Positions 31,422 to 39,446 of a DNA stretch of 64,000 nt are shown here, piece by piece. The translations under genes were made by a program, and so were the position numbers. The notes beneath the pieces were generated by a model that saw nothing but the letters and a program-made list of their open reading frames with translations, did no database searches and was not told the DNA's origin. Positions within the stretch are counted from its first letter, which is position 1. Each line of letters opens with the position of its first letter. This DNA comes from Corynebacterium vitaeruminis DSM 20294 (GTDB lineage Bacteria > Actinomycetota > Actinomycetes > Mycobacteriales > Mycobacteriaceae): NCBI RefSeq assembly GCF_000550805.1, contig NZ_CP004353.1, positions 1 to 64,000 on the forward strand, in the 5' to 3' direction.

Positions 31422-31856
31422 CTAGGCGTTGAGATCTGTGAAGGTCACCTCGGTGGGGTGTTCCACCGTGCGCGAGACGGTGCAGTCCTTGTCGTGGGAA
31501 ATGGCGATCAGTCGTCCGACCATCGACTGGGCCTGGCGGCCCTCGGGGGTGTCGGGGAAGGTGACGTCGAAGCCGAGGCGCACCGAAGAAAGCCGGGATG
31601 CTCCTTGTTCGCTGACGCGATCGCCCTCGGCGTGGACGCTGAACGCCTCGGACTCGGCGCGCCTGCCGGTGACGACGTCGACATCAATGGAGGAGCACCC
31701 GGCGATCGCGGCGAGCAGCAGCTCGACCGGGGAAAGCAGCCCCTCGCCTTGTCCGAACTCGACGCTGTCACCAGCTGCGTTGGTGGCCTTGTAGTGGGTG
31801 GGGCCGATGCGGGTGAGGTCGACGGCATATGTCTTGACCACTTCTGGTTTATTCAT
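31422..31856 (-). CDS. OsmC/Ohr-family peroxide-scavenging protein
   Basis: A 144-aa OsmC-like protein. The two redox cysteines of the family are present (Cys54 in AIAGCSSIDV and Cys125 in DKDCTVSRT). Members reduce organic or inorganic hydroperoxides with a dithiol partner. The short N-terminal segment and SPVELLLAAIAGC are closer to YhfA/OsmC than to Ohr. It is a cytosolic single-gene unit, ending at the shared hairpin with the GyrI-like gene. Confidence 0.85.
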   Translation of the reverse strand: MNKPEVVKTYAVDLTRIGPTHYKATNAAGDSVEFGQGEGLLSPVELLLAAIAGCSSIDVDVVTGRRAESEAFSVHAEGDRVSEQGASRLSSVRLGFDVTFPDTPEGRQAQSMVGRLIAISHDKDCTVSRTVEHPTEVTFTDLNA

Positions 31857-31907
31857 AGGGCCATTATGACTCCCCGCTGACGTCGGCGGATGACGTCCTC
31901 GAATTCC

Positions 31908-33116
31908 TCACCGCGCGAGTTTGCCGTTGCCCGTAGCCCGGTACGCCCACAGCACCGCGCCGAAGGGGTCGGTGATGGTCGCCTGCGCCGGGCCGCTGAT
32001 GTCGAGCGAGACGAAGAGCTCCCGGTCGCCGCTGAAGCTGCGGTAGGTGATCGACTCGTTGGCGATGTCGGTCACCTCCGTGCGGGATTCGATGAGCCAC
32101 GCTTGCGCGCGTCGTAAAGCGATCAGCGCCTTGTACGCGTTCGTTACCTCGTTCGGCTCCGGCGTCGAGGGGAAGGCTGGCCGGATGGCGTCGTCGCCGC
32201 GGAAGCGCTCCTCCTTGAGCCCCTCGAAGCCCAGCTCGTCGCCGTAGTAGACGCTCGGGATGCCGCCCACGGTGAACAAGATGGTGGCGGCGAGCAAAGC
32301 CTTGTCGCGGCCGACCTGCGTGGCGATGCGCGTGACGTCGTGGTTGCCGATGAACGTTTGCGGCACGAAGGCGTCGAGGAACTCGTTGTGGCGGCCAAGC
32401 GTCCACTCGAGCTCGAAGAAGTTGGCCTCCTTCAGCGAGGACCACGTCGCCTTCCACAGCTCGTACTCGGTGAGTGTGTCCATCCCGGACTCGGCGACGA
32501 TCGCCGCGTAGTCGCCGTGGATGACCTCGCCCAGGATGAGCGCGTCGGGGTGTTCCTTCTTTACCGCTGCGAGCACCGGCGCCCAGAACTTTGGCGAGAC
32601 GGAGTAGGCGGCGTCGAGCCGCCAGCCGGAGATCCCCTGGTCGAGCCAGTGGTTCATGACGGAGACCACGAACTCGGCCACCTCCGGCAGCGCGTGGTCG
32701 AAGCGCTTGAGGTCGCCGTGGCCCTCGAATACCTCGCTGGAATCTAGCAGCTCTGGCCGCACAAACGAGGCAGCGGCGTGCGAGAAGACGCCGTCGAAGA
32801 TCACCTTGATGCCGCGCTCGTTGCAGGCGTTGATGAGACGGCGCATGTCCTCGTTGGTGCCGAGCCGGCGGTCCACCGCGAAGTAGTCGATCGTGTCGTA
32901 GCCGTGGGTGGCGGACTCGAACACGGGGCCGAGCAGGAGCCCGTTGAGGCCGAGGCCGATGAGGTAGTCGAGCTGCTCGATCAACAGGTTCAGCCGCGGC
33001 GGCTGGTCGGTGCCGGGGCCGCGGTCCCAGATCGGCGCCCCGCAAAAGCCCAGCGGGTAGACGTGCCAGAACATGACGTGATTGGCCCAGGCGGGCAGCG
33101 AGGTCGGTGCGCTCAT
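31908..33116 (-). CDS. Glycoside hydrolase family 13 (alpha-amylase family) enzyme
   Basis: A 402-aa TIM-barrel enzyme acting on alpha-glucosidic bonds. The four GH13 regions are visible: DGVFSH (108-113), GWRLDAAY with nucleophile Asp168, GEVIHG with acid Glu197, and FIGNHD with Asp260. No signal peptide is seen, so action on imported or internal oligosaccharides (maltodextrin or trehalose-like) is likely; the exact substrate is open. I start at ATG 33116; TTG 33125 is also possible. It is divergent from the sugar ABC operon, which fits a shared carbohydrate role. Confidence 0.87.
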   Translation of the reverse strand: MSAPTSLPAWANHVMFWHVYPLGFCGAPIWDRGPGTDQPPRLNLLIEQLDYLIGLGLNGLLLGPVFESATHGYDTIDYFAVDRRLGTNEDMRRLINACNERGIKVIFDGVFSHAAASFVRPELLDSSEVFEGHGDLKRFDHALPEVAEFVVSVMNHWLDQGISGWRLDAAYSVSPKFWAPVLAAVKKEHPDALILGEVIHGDYAAIVAESGMDTLTEYELWKATWSSLKEANFFELEWTLGRHNEFLDAFVPQTFIGNHDVTRIATQVGRDKALLAATILFTVGGIPSVYYGDELGFEGLKEERFRGDDAIRPAFPSTPEPNEVTNAYKALIALRRAQAWLIESRTEVTDIANESITYRSFSGDRELFVSLDISGPAQATITDPFGAVLWAYRATGNGKLAR

Positions 33117-33144
33117 ACTTATCAAGAATAGTTCCCCACTTGCA

Positions 33145-33163
33145 TTTGCTTGTCGACGCTACG
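33145..33163 (+). repeat. Dispersed-motif copy (TTTGCTTGTCGACGCTACG)
   Basis: Located in the divergent spacer between the GH13 gene and the sugar ABC operon. Core at 33148-33160. Confidence 0.6.
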
Positions 33164-33355
33164 CGCCTGATCCCCTACCCATGGGGGAGGAAATGGCCCG
33201 CTAGCTGAATGCAAAAAGTGGAAAATTACCCACGTTTGGCCAGCGATGTTTTTCACAGCTTTCGGTTCTTTACACCCAGCTTAACAACACTTAATCGATA
33301 AACTTGCAGGTCAGATGGTTTGACCGCACTGGGGGTAGTGGGCGACTATGCAATT

Positions 33356-34357
33356 GTGAAAAAACTTTCCCGGACACTAAAGACGGCCGCTGCCGGCGTT
33401 CTCGTGGCAGTGCTCAGCGCCTGCTCCTCCACGGGTGGCTCCCCCACTTCGAACAATGAAAGCGGCACCGCTGGCGGCGTGGACACCCCCCGCTACGTGG
33501 TGGCCATGGTCACCCACGGCGCGCCGGGAGATACCTACTGGGATCTCGTCCGCAAGGGCGCCGAGGACGCGGCGAAGAAGGACAACATCGAGCTGCGCTA
33601 CTCCAGCGACCCGCAGGCGCCGAACCAGGCGAACCTGGTGCAGTCGGCCATCGACTCCCAGGTTGACGGCATCGCCGTGACCCTGCCGAACGCCGATGCC
33701 ATCGGCCCAGCGGCGAAGAAGGCCGTCGACGCGGGCATCCCGACCGTCGGCCTCAACGCCGGCATGGACGCCTACCAGAACTACGGCATCTCCGCGTTCT
33801 TCGGCCAGGAGGAGAAGGTCGCCGGCACCAAGGCGGGCGAGCGCCTGGCTGGCGAGGGTGCCAAACACGTCGTGTGCGTGATCCACGAGCAGGGCAACTC
33901 CTCCCAGGAGTCGCGCTGCGCCGGGCTTGCCGACGGGCTGAAGGCCTCCGGCGGTCAGGTCGAGACGCTCTACGTCAACGGCCAGGACCTCACCGCGGCC
34001 CAGGCCACCATGCAGGCCAAGCTGTCGCAGGACGCAACCATCGACTGGGTCATGGGCCTGCAGGCACCTGTTGCCATGCGCGCCATCGACGCGGTCAAGC
34101 AGGCGAACTCCACCGCCAAGATCGCCACCTTCGACACCAACTCCGAGCTCGTGGACGCCATCGCCGACGGCCGCATCGCCTGGGCCGTCGACCAGCAGCC
34201 CTACCTCCAGGGCTACATGGCGATCGACGCCCTGTGGCTGGCCAAGCGCAACGGCTCCACCATCGGTGGCGCCCGCCCGGTCTACACCGGTCCTAGCTTC
34301 GTCGACTCCTCCAACGTGGCCACCATCTCCGAGGCCGCGAAGGCGGGTCTTCGATGA
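33356..34357 (+). CDS. Sugar ABC transporter substrate-binding lipoprotein (CUT2 type)
   Basis: A 333-aa extracytoplasmic binding protein of the ribose/inositol class. It has a lipoprotein signal (KKLSRTLKTAAAGVLVAVL, lipobox LSAC) and then a Ser/Gly-rich tether. The periplasmic-binding fold shows VTHGAPGDTYWDLVRKGAED, QSAIDSQVDGIAVTLP and FDTNSELVDAI. GTG 33356 is the likely start. It overlaps a tiny ATG-CAA-TTG-TGA frame (33348-33359), which might couple translation. Its stop overlaps the permease start (ATGA). The sugar is unknown. Confidence 0.9.
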   Translation: MKKLSRTLKTAAAGVLVAVLSACSSTGGSPTSNNESGTAGGVDTPRYVVAMVTHGAPGDTYWDLVRKGAEDAAKKDNIELRYSSDPQAPNQANLVQSAIDSQVDGIAVTLPNADAIGPAAKKAVDAGIPTVGLNAGMDAYQNYGISAFFGQEEKVAGTKAGERLAGEGAKHVVCVIHEQGNSSQESRCAGLADGLKASGGQVETLYVNGQDLTAAQATMQAKLSQDATIDWVMGLQAPVAMRAIDAVKQANSTAKIATFDTNSELVDAIADGRIAWAVDQQPYLQGYMAIDALWLAKRNGSTIGGARPVYTGPSFVDSSNVATISEAAKAGLR

Positions 34358-35424
34358 GCGACGCGGCGGATCTAGGCGAAAAGCCTTTGGCCGTCGACAA
34401 GCAAGAAAACGGCGAGGACCGCCTGCGGACCCGCTCGGGGCTGTCCCAGCTCATCCGGCGCCCGGAACTGGCCAGCCTGCTCGGCGCCATCCTCATCTTC
34501 GTGCTGTTTTTCACCGTGGCGCCCGCGTTTCGCTCGCTCGACGCCGTCTCCACGGTGTTCTACGCCAGCTCGACGCTCGGCATCGTGGCGCTGGCCGTGG
34601 GCCTGCTCATGATCGGCGACGAGTTTGACTTAAGCTCCGGCGTGGCGGTGACCTCCTCGGCGCTGGCCGCGACGATGCTCAACTACAACCTGCACCTCAA
34701 CGTGTGGGTGGGCGCGGCGATCGCGCTGGCGATGTCGCTGGGGATCGGCGCGCTCAACGGCTACCTCGTCACGCGCACCGGTATCGCCAGCTTCCTCATC
34801 ACGCTGGCGGCGTTCCTCATGCTGCAGGGCCTCAATCTCGCCGTGACCAAGTTGGTGACGGGGCAGGTGGCCACGCCCTCGATCGCGGACATGGCGGGCT
34901 TCGATTCCGCGCACGCCGTGTTTGCTGGAACGGTTCACATCGGCTCGGTGAGCGTGCGCGCGACCGTGTTCTGGTGGCTGGGCTTCGTCGCGCTCGCGTC
35001 GTTCCTGCTCTACAAGACGCGTTTTGGAAACTGGATCTTCGCGGTCGGCGGCGACCAGGCGGCCGCGCGCGCCGTGGGCGTGCCGGTGCGGCGCACGAAG
35101 ATCACGTTGTTTATGTTCGTCGGCTTCGCGGCGTGGTTCGTGGGCATGCACACGCTGTTCGCGTTCGATTCCATCCAGGCGGGCCAGGGCATCGGCAACG
35201 AGTTCCTCTACATCATCGCGGCCGTCATCGGCGGCTGCGCGCTCACCGGCGGCCGCGGTACGGCGCTGGGCACCGCGATCGGCGCGCTCATCTTCGGCAT
35301 GACCAACCAGGGCATCGTTTACGCGGGCTGGAACCCGGACTGGTTCAAGTTCTTCCTCGGCGCGATGCTGTTGTTCGCCGTCTTCACCAACACCTCGTTC
35401 GCCAACCTCACCAGTAAGCGTTAA
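34354..35424 (+). CDS. Sugar ABC transporter permease (CUT2 type)
   Basis: A 356-aa RbsC-like permease with about ten hydrophobic segments. It contains LMIGDEFDLSSGVAV and GIASFLITLAAFLMLQGLNL, plus the conserved QAGQGIGNEFLYIIAAVIGGCALTGG region near the C-terminus. The cytosolic N-terminus (residues 8-20, KPLAVDKQENGED) is encoded by a reverse copy of the dispersed motif at 34383-34402, so the motif has been accommodated as protein sequence. It overlaps the binding-protein gene by 4 bp and precedes the ATPase by 3 bp. Confidence 0.9.
   Translation: MSDAADLGEKPLAVDKQENGEDRLRTRSGLSQLIRRPELASLLGAILIFVLFFTVAPAFRSLDAVSTVFYASSTLGIVALAVGLLMIGDEFDLSSGVAVTSSALAATMLNYNLHLNVWVGAAIALAMSLGIGALNGYLVTRTGIASFLITLAAFLMLQGLNLAVTKLVTGQVATPSIADMAGFDSAHAVFAGTVHIGSVSVRATVFWWLGFVALASFLLYKTRFGNWIFAVGGDQAAARAVGVPVRRTKITLFMFVGFAAWFVGMHTLFAFDSIQAGQGIGNEFLYIIAAVIGGCALTGGRGTALGTAIGALIFGMTNQGIVYAGWNPDWFKFFLGAMLLFAVFTNTSFANLTSKR
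34383..34402 (-). repeat. Dispersed-motif copy inside the permease gene
   Basis: Reverse-strand GCTTGTCGACGGCCAAAGGC, identical over 20 bp to the intergenic copy at 15090-15109. It encodes part of the disordered N-terminus. Confidence 0.7.
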
Positions 35425-35427
35425 GCC

Positions 35428-36186
35428 ATGCCGATCATCGAACTAAAAGAAATCACGAAATCCTACGGCAGCTTCGACGCGCTGCGCAAGGTCGACCTGT
35501 CCGTCTCCGCGGGCGAGGTCACGTGCGTGCTCGGCGACAACGGCGCGGGCAAGTCGACGCTGATCAAGGTGCTCGCCGGGTTGCATCAGGCCACCAGCGG
35601 GCAGTTGCTTATCGACGACCAGCCTACGGTGCTCACCAGTCCCCGCGACGCGCTCGACCACGGGATTGCTACCGTCTACCAGGACCTGGCGGTCGTGGGG
35701 TCGATGTCGGTGTGGCGGAACTTCTTCCTCGGCCAGGAGCTCACCGGGCGCTTCGGGACCTTGAGGACCGACGAGATGAAGCAGATCACCCGCGAGCAGC
35801 TGCTCACGATGGGCATCGACCTGCCCGACGTGGACGTGGAGGTCGCGAGCCTCTCCGGAGGCCAGCGCCAGGTGGTGGCGATCGCCCGCGCCGTGTATTT
35901 CGGCGCGCGGGTCATCATCCTCGACGAGCCGACCGCCGCGCTCGGCGTGAAGCAGTCGGGCATGGTGCTGCGGTTCATCGCGGCCGCCCGCGACCGCGGC
36001 ATCGGCGTCGTGCTGATCACGCACAACCCGCACCACGCCTACCTCGTCGGCGACCACTTCACCATCCTCAACCTAGGTCGCCAGATCCTCGATGCACCGA
36101 AGTCGGAGGTAACCCTCGAGGAGCTCACCCGGCAGATGGCCGGTGGGGGAGAGCTCGACGCGCTCAGCCACGAGCTGGCGCGCTAG
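35428..36186 (+). CDS. Sugar ABC transporter ATPase, single-domain (CUT2 type)
   Basis: A 252-aa ATPase with one nucleotide-binding domain: Walker A GDNGAGKST, signature LSGGQRQ, Walker B VIILDEPTAALG and switch ITHNPHHAY. CUT2 importers usually have a fused double ATPase of about 500 aa; here only one domain is encoded, so it presumably acts as a homodimer. EPTAALGVKQSGMVLRFI matches the N-terminal half of RbsA-type proteins. It is the last gene of the three-gene operon, followed by a terminator. Confidence 0.9.
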   Translation: MPIIELKEITKSYGSFDALRKVDLSVSAGEVTCVLGDNGAGKSTLIKVLAGLHQATSGQLLIDDQPTVLTSPRDALDHGIATVYQDLAVVGSMSVWRNFFLGQELTGRFGTLRTDEMKQITREQLLTMGIDLPDVDVEVASLSGGQRQVVAIARAVYFGARVIILDEPTAALGVKQSGMVLRFIAAARDRGIGVVLITHNPHHAYLVGDHFTILNLGRQILDAPKSEVTLEELTRQMAGGGELDALSHELAR

Positions 36187-36200
36187 CCCCGCCGACAAGC

Positions 36201-36234
36201 GCCCGTGTCCAGCTCTAGGACGCGGGCGTTTTTT
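36201..36234 (+). terminator. Terminator of the sugar ABC operon
   Basis: A 10-bp stem with one G-U pair (36201-36210 with 36218-36227), followed by six T. Confidence 0.9.
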
Positions 36235-36340
36235 CATGCGAACGCTCACGCCTTCCTAGCGTGATCGGGATCGCGGGAGGATAATCGAGTGAAGTGGCTA
36301 ACATTTAGCCCTTCACGACGGCTCAAGATAAGGAGCATCC

Positions 36341-37780
36341 AAGACCACCACTTATCGCAACTACATAAACGGCGTCTTCGTCGCGGCCCCCGCGCTGCAG
36401 GACGTCACGAACCCGTCCAACGGCGAGCTGCTCGCGCAGACTCCGGCGTCGGACGCCGAGGCTGTCGACCAGGCGGTCGCCGCCGCCAAGGCCGCGCAGA
36501 AGGAGTGGGCCGCGCGCTCGGCGATCGAGCGCGCGGGGTACCTCACCGCGATCGCGGCCGAGCTGCGCAAGAACATCGATCGCTTCGCGGACTACCTCGT
36601 CAAGGAGCAGGGCAAGATCCGCGCGCTGGCCACGGTGGAGGTCACCTTCACGGCCGACTACCTCGATTACATGGCGGGTTTTGCACGCCGCATCGAGGGC
36701 GAGGTCATCCCGTCCGACCGCAAGAACGAAATGATCTTCTTGACCTACCAGCCGCTCGGCGTGGTCGGCGGCATCCTGCCGTGGAACTTCCCGTTCTTCC
36801 TCATCGCCCGCAAGATGGCCCCGGCGCTGCTCACCGGCAACACGATTGTGCTCAAGCCGTCGGCCGAGACCCCGATCAACGCCTTCGAGTTTTGCACGCT
36901 TGTCGACGCCGTTGGCTTGCCGGCCGGAGTCTTCAACATGGTCGGCGGGTCGGGCCGGGTCGTCGGCGAGGCCATGACCACCCACCCGGACATCGACATG
37001 ATCTCCATGACCGGCTCGGTGGGCACCGGCAAGCGCATCATGGCGCAGGCGGCCGACACGCTCACCCGCGTGAACCTCGAACTCGGCGGCAAGGCTCCGG
37101 CCATCGTTCTCGAAGACGCCGACCTTGAGCTCGCGGCTACCGCCATCTGGAACTCGAGGGTCATCAACACGGGGCAGGTGTGCAACTGCGCGGAGGTCAT
37201 CTTGGTCCAGGAGTCCGTCCACGATGCGCTCGTCGATAAGCTCGTCAGCAAGTTCGAGGCGACCCGCTACGGCGACACCTCCGCCACCGACGAGCTCGAC
37301 ATGGGCCCGCTGATCACCGCGCAGGCCCTGCGCGACATCGACGGCATGGCCAAGGACGCCGTCGCGGCCGGCTGCACCGTGGCCACCGGTGGTGGGCCCG
37401 CCACCGACAAGGGGCCGGGCAACTTCTACCAGCCGACCATCCTCACCGGCGCGACCCGCGACATGGGCATCGCGCGCGAGGAGATCTTCGGGCCGGTGGC
37501 GCCGATCGTGAAGGTCAAAGACCTCGACGAGGCCATCGAGATCGCCAACGCCTCCGAGTACGGGCTGACGTCTTCGATCTTCACCAACGACCTCAACAAG
37601 GCGCTCAAGGCGTCGCGCGAGCTGCTCTACGGCGAGACCTACATCAACCGCGAGCACTTCGAGGCGATGCAGGGCTTCCACGCCGGGCGCCGCAACTCCG
37701 GCATCGGCGGTGCCGACGGCAAGCACGGCATCATGGAGTTCGTGGAGACACACGTGACCTACGTCCAAGGTCAGGAGTAG
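36341..37780 (+). pseudogene. aldA: AldA-type aldehyde dehydrogenase with no start codon
   Basis: The frame encodes a complete 479-residue enzyme very like E. coli AldA (lactaldehyde/glycolaldehyde dehydrogenase, also 479 aa). It has FTADYLDYMAGFARR, LPWNFPFFLIARKMAPALLT, LELGGKAPAIV, the catalytic Cys at about position 281 in NTGQVCNCAE, and GFHAGRRNSGIGGADGKHG. An ideal AAGGAG (36330-36335) stands 5 bp before codon 36341, but that codon is AAG, not ATG, and an in-frame TAA lies at 36329-36331. No ATG, GTG or TTG occurs until GTG 36635, which would remove about 98 residues including part of the NAD fold. Either a start-loss mutation, a sequence error or non-standard initiation. Confidence 0.8.
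36898..36916 (+). repeat. Dispersed-motif copy inside aldA
   Basis: GCTTGTCGACGCCGTTGGC encodes T-L-V-D-A-V-G. It could be partly driven by protein sequence. Confidence 0.45.
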
Positions 37781-37806
37781 GCAGGCGTTTTTGGGCATGG
37801 CTGTGG

Positions 37807-37836
37807 GGCGCGTTGGCGTGTGCCAGCGCGCCTTTT
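37807..37836 (+). terminator. Terminator after aldA
   Basis: An 11-bp stem with one mismatch (37807-37817 with 37822-37832), GTGT loop and TTTT, in front of the convergent HNH gene. Confidence 0.8.
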
Positions 37837-37853
37837 CGGCGTTGTTGGGGGTG

Positions 37854-38840
37854 TTAGTGGTACACGCGGCGGACTGTGCCGTCGACGCGTTCTAACCGGC
37901 CGCGGGTGCCAGGTGCTGCCGGGTCATCGTCGTTGACCCCGTTGTGGTACGCGCAGCAGGTTGTCAGGTTCGAGCTGGTGGTGTGCCCACCGTACTGCCA
38001 CGGCAGGAGGTGATGAACCTGGCACTCATCAGCAGGCTTGTTGCACCCTTCCCACGCACAGGTCGGGTTTTCCACCGCCGCCAACACCCGCTGCTTGGTG
38101 TTGGCAAACCGCTTCGACCGCACCAAGTCCACTGGTCCTTCGACCGGGTGGATCAGCGCGAACCCCCAGTGGTCATCCAGCCTGGCGCCGACGATCTCAC
38201 AACTAGTACGTGTCACCCCGTCGGAGCAGGAAAACACGGTCTCGTCCCCGGTACCGTCTAACACCGTGTCGGCTTTGTCTAGGGGGATGGTGACAATCGG
38301 GCGCAGGATCGTTTCCACCGATCTTCCACCGGTGACTGCTTGATGCAATGCATCGACGGGGTCGTCGGCGTTTTTGACCGGGTCGTACAAGCTGGCGATG
38401 ATGGCGGCGGGTCCGGTGATCCGCATCGACCAGAGTTGGTCACTGTACCGGCTCACCGACACCCCTAGTTTCCTGGTGCGGGGTGTGGCAAGTTCTACGA
38501 GCAGGGTAAGGCCGCGTTTTTTGATCTGCTTCGGATTACCCTTTGTGTGGCATAGAAGGCGGCGCAGCTGCCATTTCTTGCGGCTGCTTTTGACCCTTTT
38601 GGCTAGTTTCTCGATGACGATAAGCGTGTCGAGGCTGTGGTGGTTGTCCTCGATGGCCTTCGCGCAGATGACTGCCGCTGGGTCGGTGGTGGACCCGTAG
38701 ACCGCGGTGAGGGCATACAAGGTGGCGGCGGTGTCGTGGGGGAGGAGGTGAAAAAGTTCTGCGCGGCTTTTCCCGGTGGCTGCGCGGATGAGCCCCATGG
38801 GGGCTTTCAAAAGCGCGGCGAGGGTGTCAAGCGGATTCAT
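37854..38840 (-). CDS. DUF222/HNH endonuclease-domain protein (13E12-like)
   Basis: A 328-aa protein of the actinobacterial 13E12 type: an N-terminal alpha-helical DUF222 region and a C-terminal HNH motif with zinc cysteines (CAWEGCNKPADECQVHHLLPW and CAYHNG). Such genes are often multicopy and mobile-like in actinobacteria; the function is unknown. Its base composition is lower in G+C than its neighbours and the codon use is less biased, suggesting acquisition. I start at ATG 38840; the frame open upstream to 38957 runs through the non-coding inverted repeat. Two DnaA boxes face each other just upstream. Confidence 0.85.
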   Translation of the reverse strand: MNPLDTLAALLKAPMGLIRAATGKSRAELFHLLPHDTAATLYALTAVYGSTTDPAAVICAKAIEDNHHSLDTLIVIEKLAKRVKSSRKKWQLRRLLCHTKGNPKQIKKRGLTLLVELATPRTRKLGVSVSRYSDQLWSMRITGPAAIIASLYDPVKNADDPVDALHQAVTGGRSVETILRPIVTIPLDKADTVLDGTGDETVFSCSDGVTRTSCEIVGARLDDHWGFALIHPVEGPVDLVRSKRFANTKQRVLAAVENPTCAWEGCNKPADECQVHHLLPWQYGGHTTSSNLTTCCAYHNGVNDDDPAAPGTRGRLERVDGTVRRVYH

Positions 38841-38899
38841 GCCCCGAAAGCTAACAACCCACCCAACACCCGGCAACCCCCGAAATCTCAACACGCCGA

Positions 38900-38942
38900 T
38901 TTCTGTGGATAACCCCACCAGAGGAAAAGTTATCCACAGAAA
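38900..38942. repeat. Inverted pair of perfect DnaA boxes upstream of the HNH gene
   Basis: TTTCTGTGGATAAC (38900-38913) and GTTATCCACAGAAA (38929-38942) form a perfect 14-bp inverted repeat. Each arm contains an exact TTATCCACA box (38904-38912 minus, 38930-38938 plus). It lies 60-100 bp before the HNH start. Confidence 0.8.
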
Positions 38943-38987
38943 ACGGCGCCTTTCCAACGCCCGCCGCGCGCACCGGACACCGATGTG

Positions 38988-39446
38988 CTAGGGGCTCGTC
39001 GCGGCGAAGCGACCGGTCACACCGTCCACCAAAACCCTGCGCCCGCCCGCCTCGAACAGCCAGTTCGGCTTGTACAGCGGGTCGATGACCTCCGCCACCT
39101 CCAGCTCGATGCGCGAGGCCAGCTTCCAGGTCTTGCGCAGGCGCAGGGAGACCACGCCGTAGGCGTCGGAAAGCAACTGCCTTCTAGGCAGCGAGGAAAC
39201 CTCCTGCAACACGGCGTGTTCGGGAACCGGCACCAGCGTCCACGGGTCGGATGTCTGCGCGCGGCCGGTTTGCTTGTCCACGATCGCGTGGGCGAGGCAA
39301 CCCAGGAGCCGCCGCGCCGGGCCTCGGGCACCCGTCACCGAAAACACCGCGCCGAGCAGGGGATAGGCGTACAACACGCCCGAACTGGCGGGCGCGCCCG
39401 CGATCGCGGCGGCCTCGTACTCGTCGACGAGGATCGGCAGCATCAT
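38988..39446 (-). CDS. Hypothetical protein of the symporter operon
   Basis: A 152-aa protein starting at ATG 39446, overlapping the symporter stop by 4 bp (ATGA), so co-translated. There are no clear membrane segments except a weak one near residues 20-40 (SGVLYAYPLLGAVFSV). The C-terminal half is charged with alternating strands (YGVVSLRLRKTWKLAS, ELEVAEVIDPLYKPNWLF). I do not recognise a family. Residues LLSDAYG are encoded by a complete reverse copy of the dispersed motif (39156-39174). It may assist the transporter; nothing shows this directly. Confidence 0.6.
   Translation of the reverse strand: MMLPILVDEYEAAAIAGAPASSGVLYAYPLLGAVFSVTGARGPARRLLGCLAHAIVDKQTGRAQTSDPWTLVPVPEHAVLQEVSSLPRRQLLSDAYGVVSLRLRKTWKLASRIELEVAEVIDPLYKPNWLFEAGGRRVLVDGVTGRFAATSP
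39156..39174 (-). repeat. Full-length dispersed-motif copy in coding sequence
   Basis: Reverse-strand GCTTTCCGACGCCTACGGC, identical to the intergenic copy at 59241-59259. Confidence 0.7.

Noticed and set aside
33925..33937. GCTTGCCGACGGG in the sugar-binding protein
   Set aside because: Encodes A-G-L-A-D-G in a helical region and lacks the extended part; likely chance or protein-driven.
37854..38840. DUF222/HNH gene as part of an intron or insertion sequence
   Set aside because: No terminal repeats, target duplication, transposase or intron structure are visible around it.
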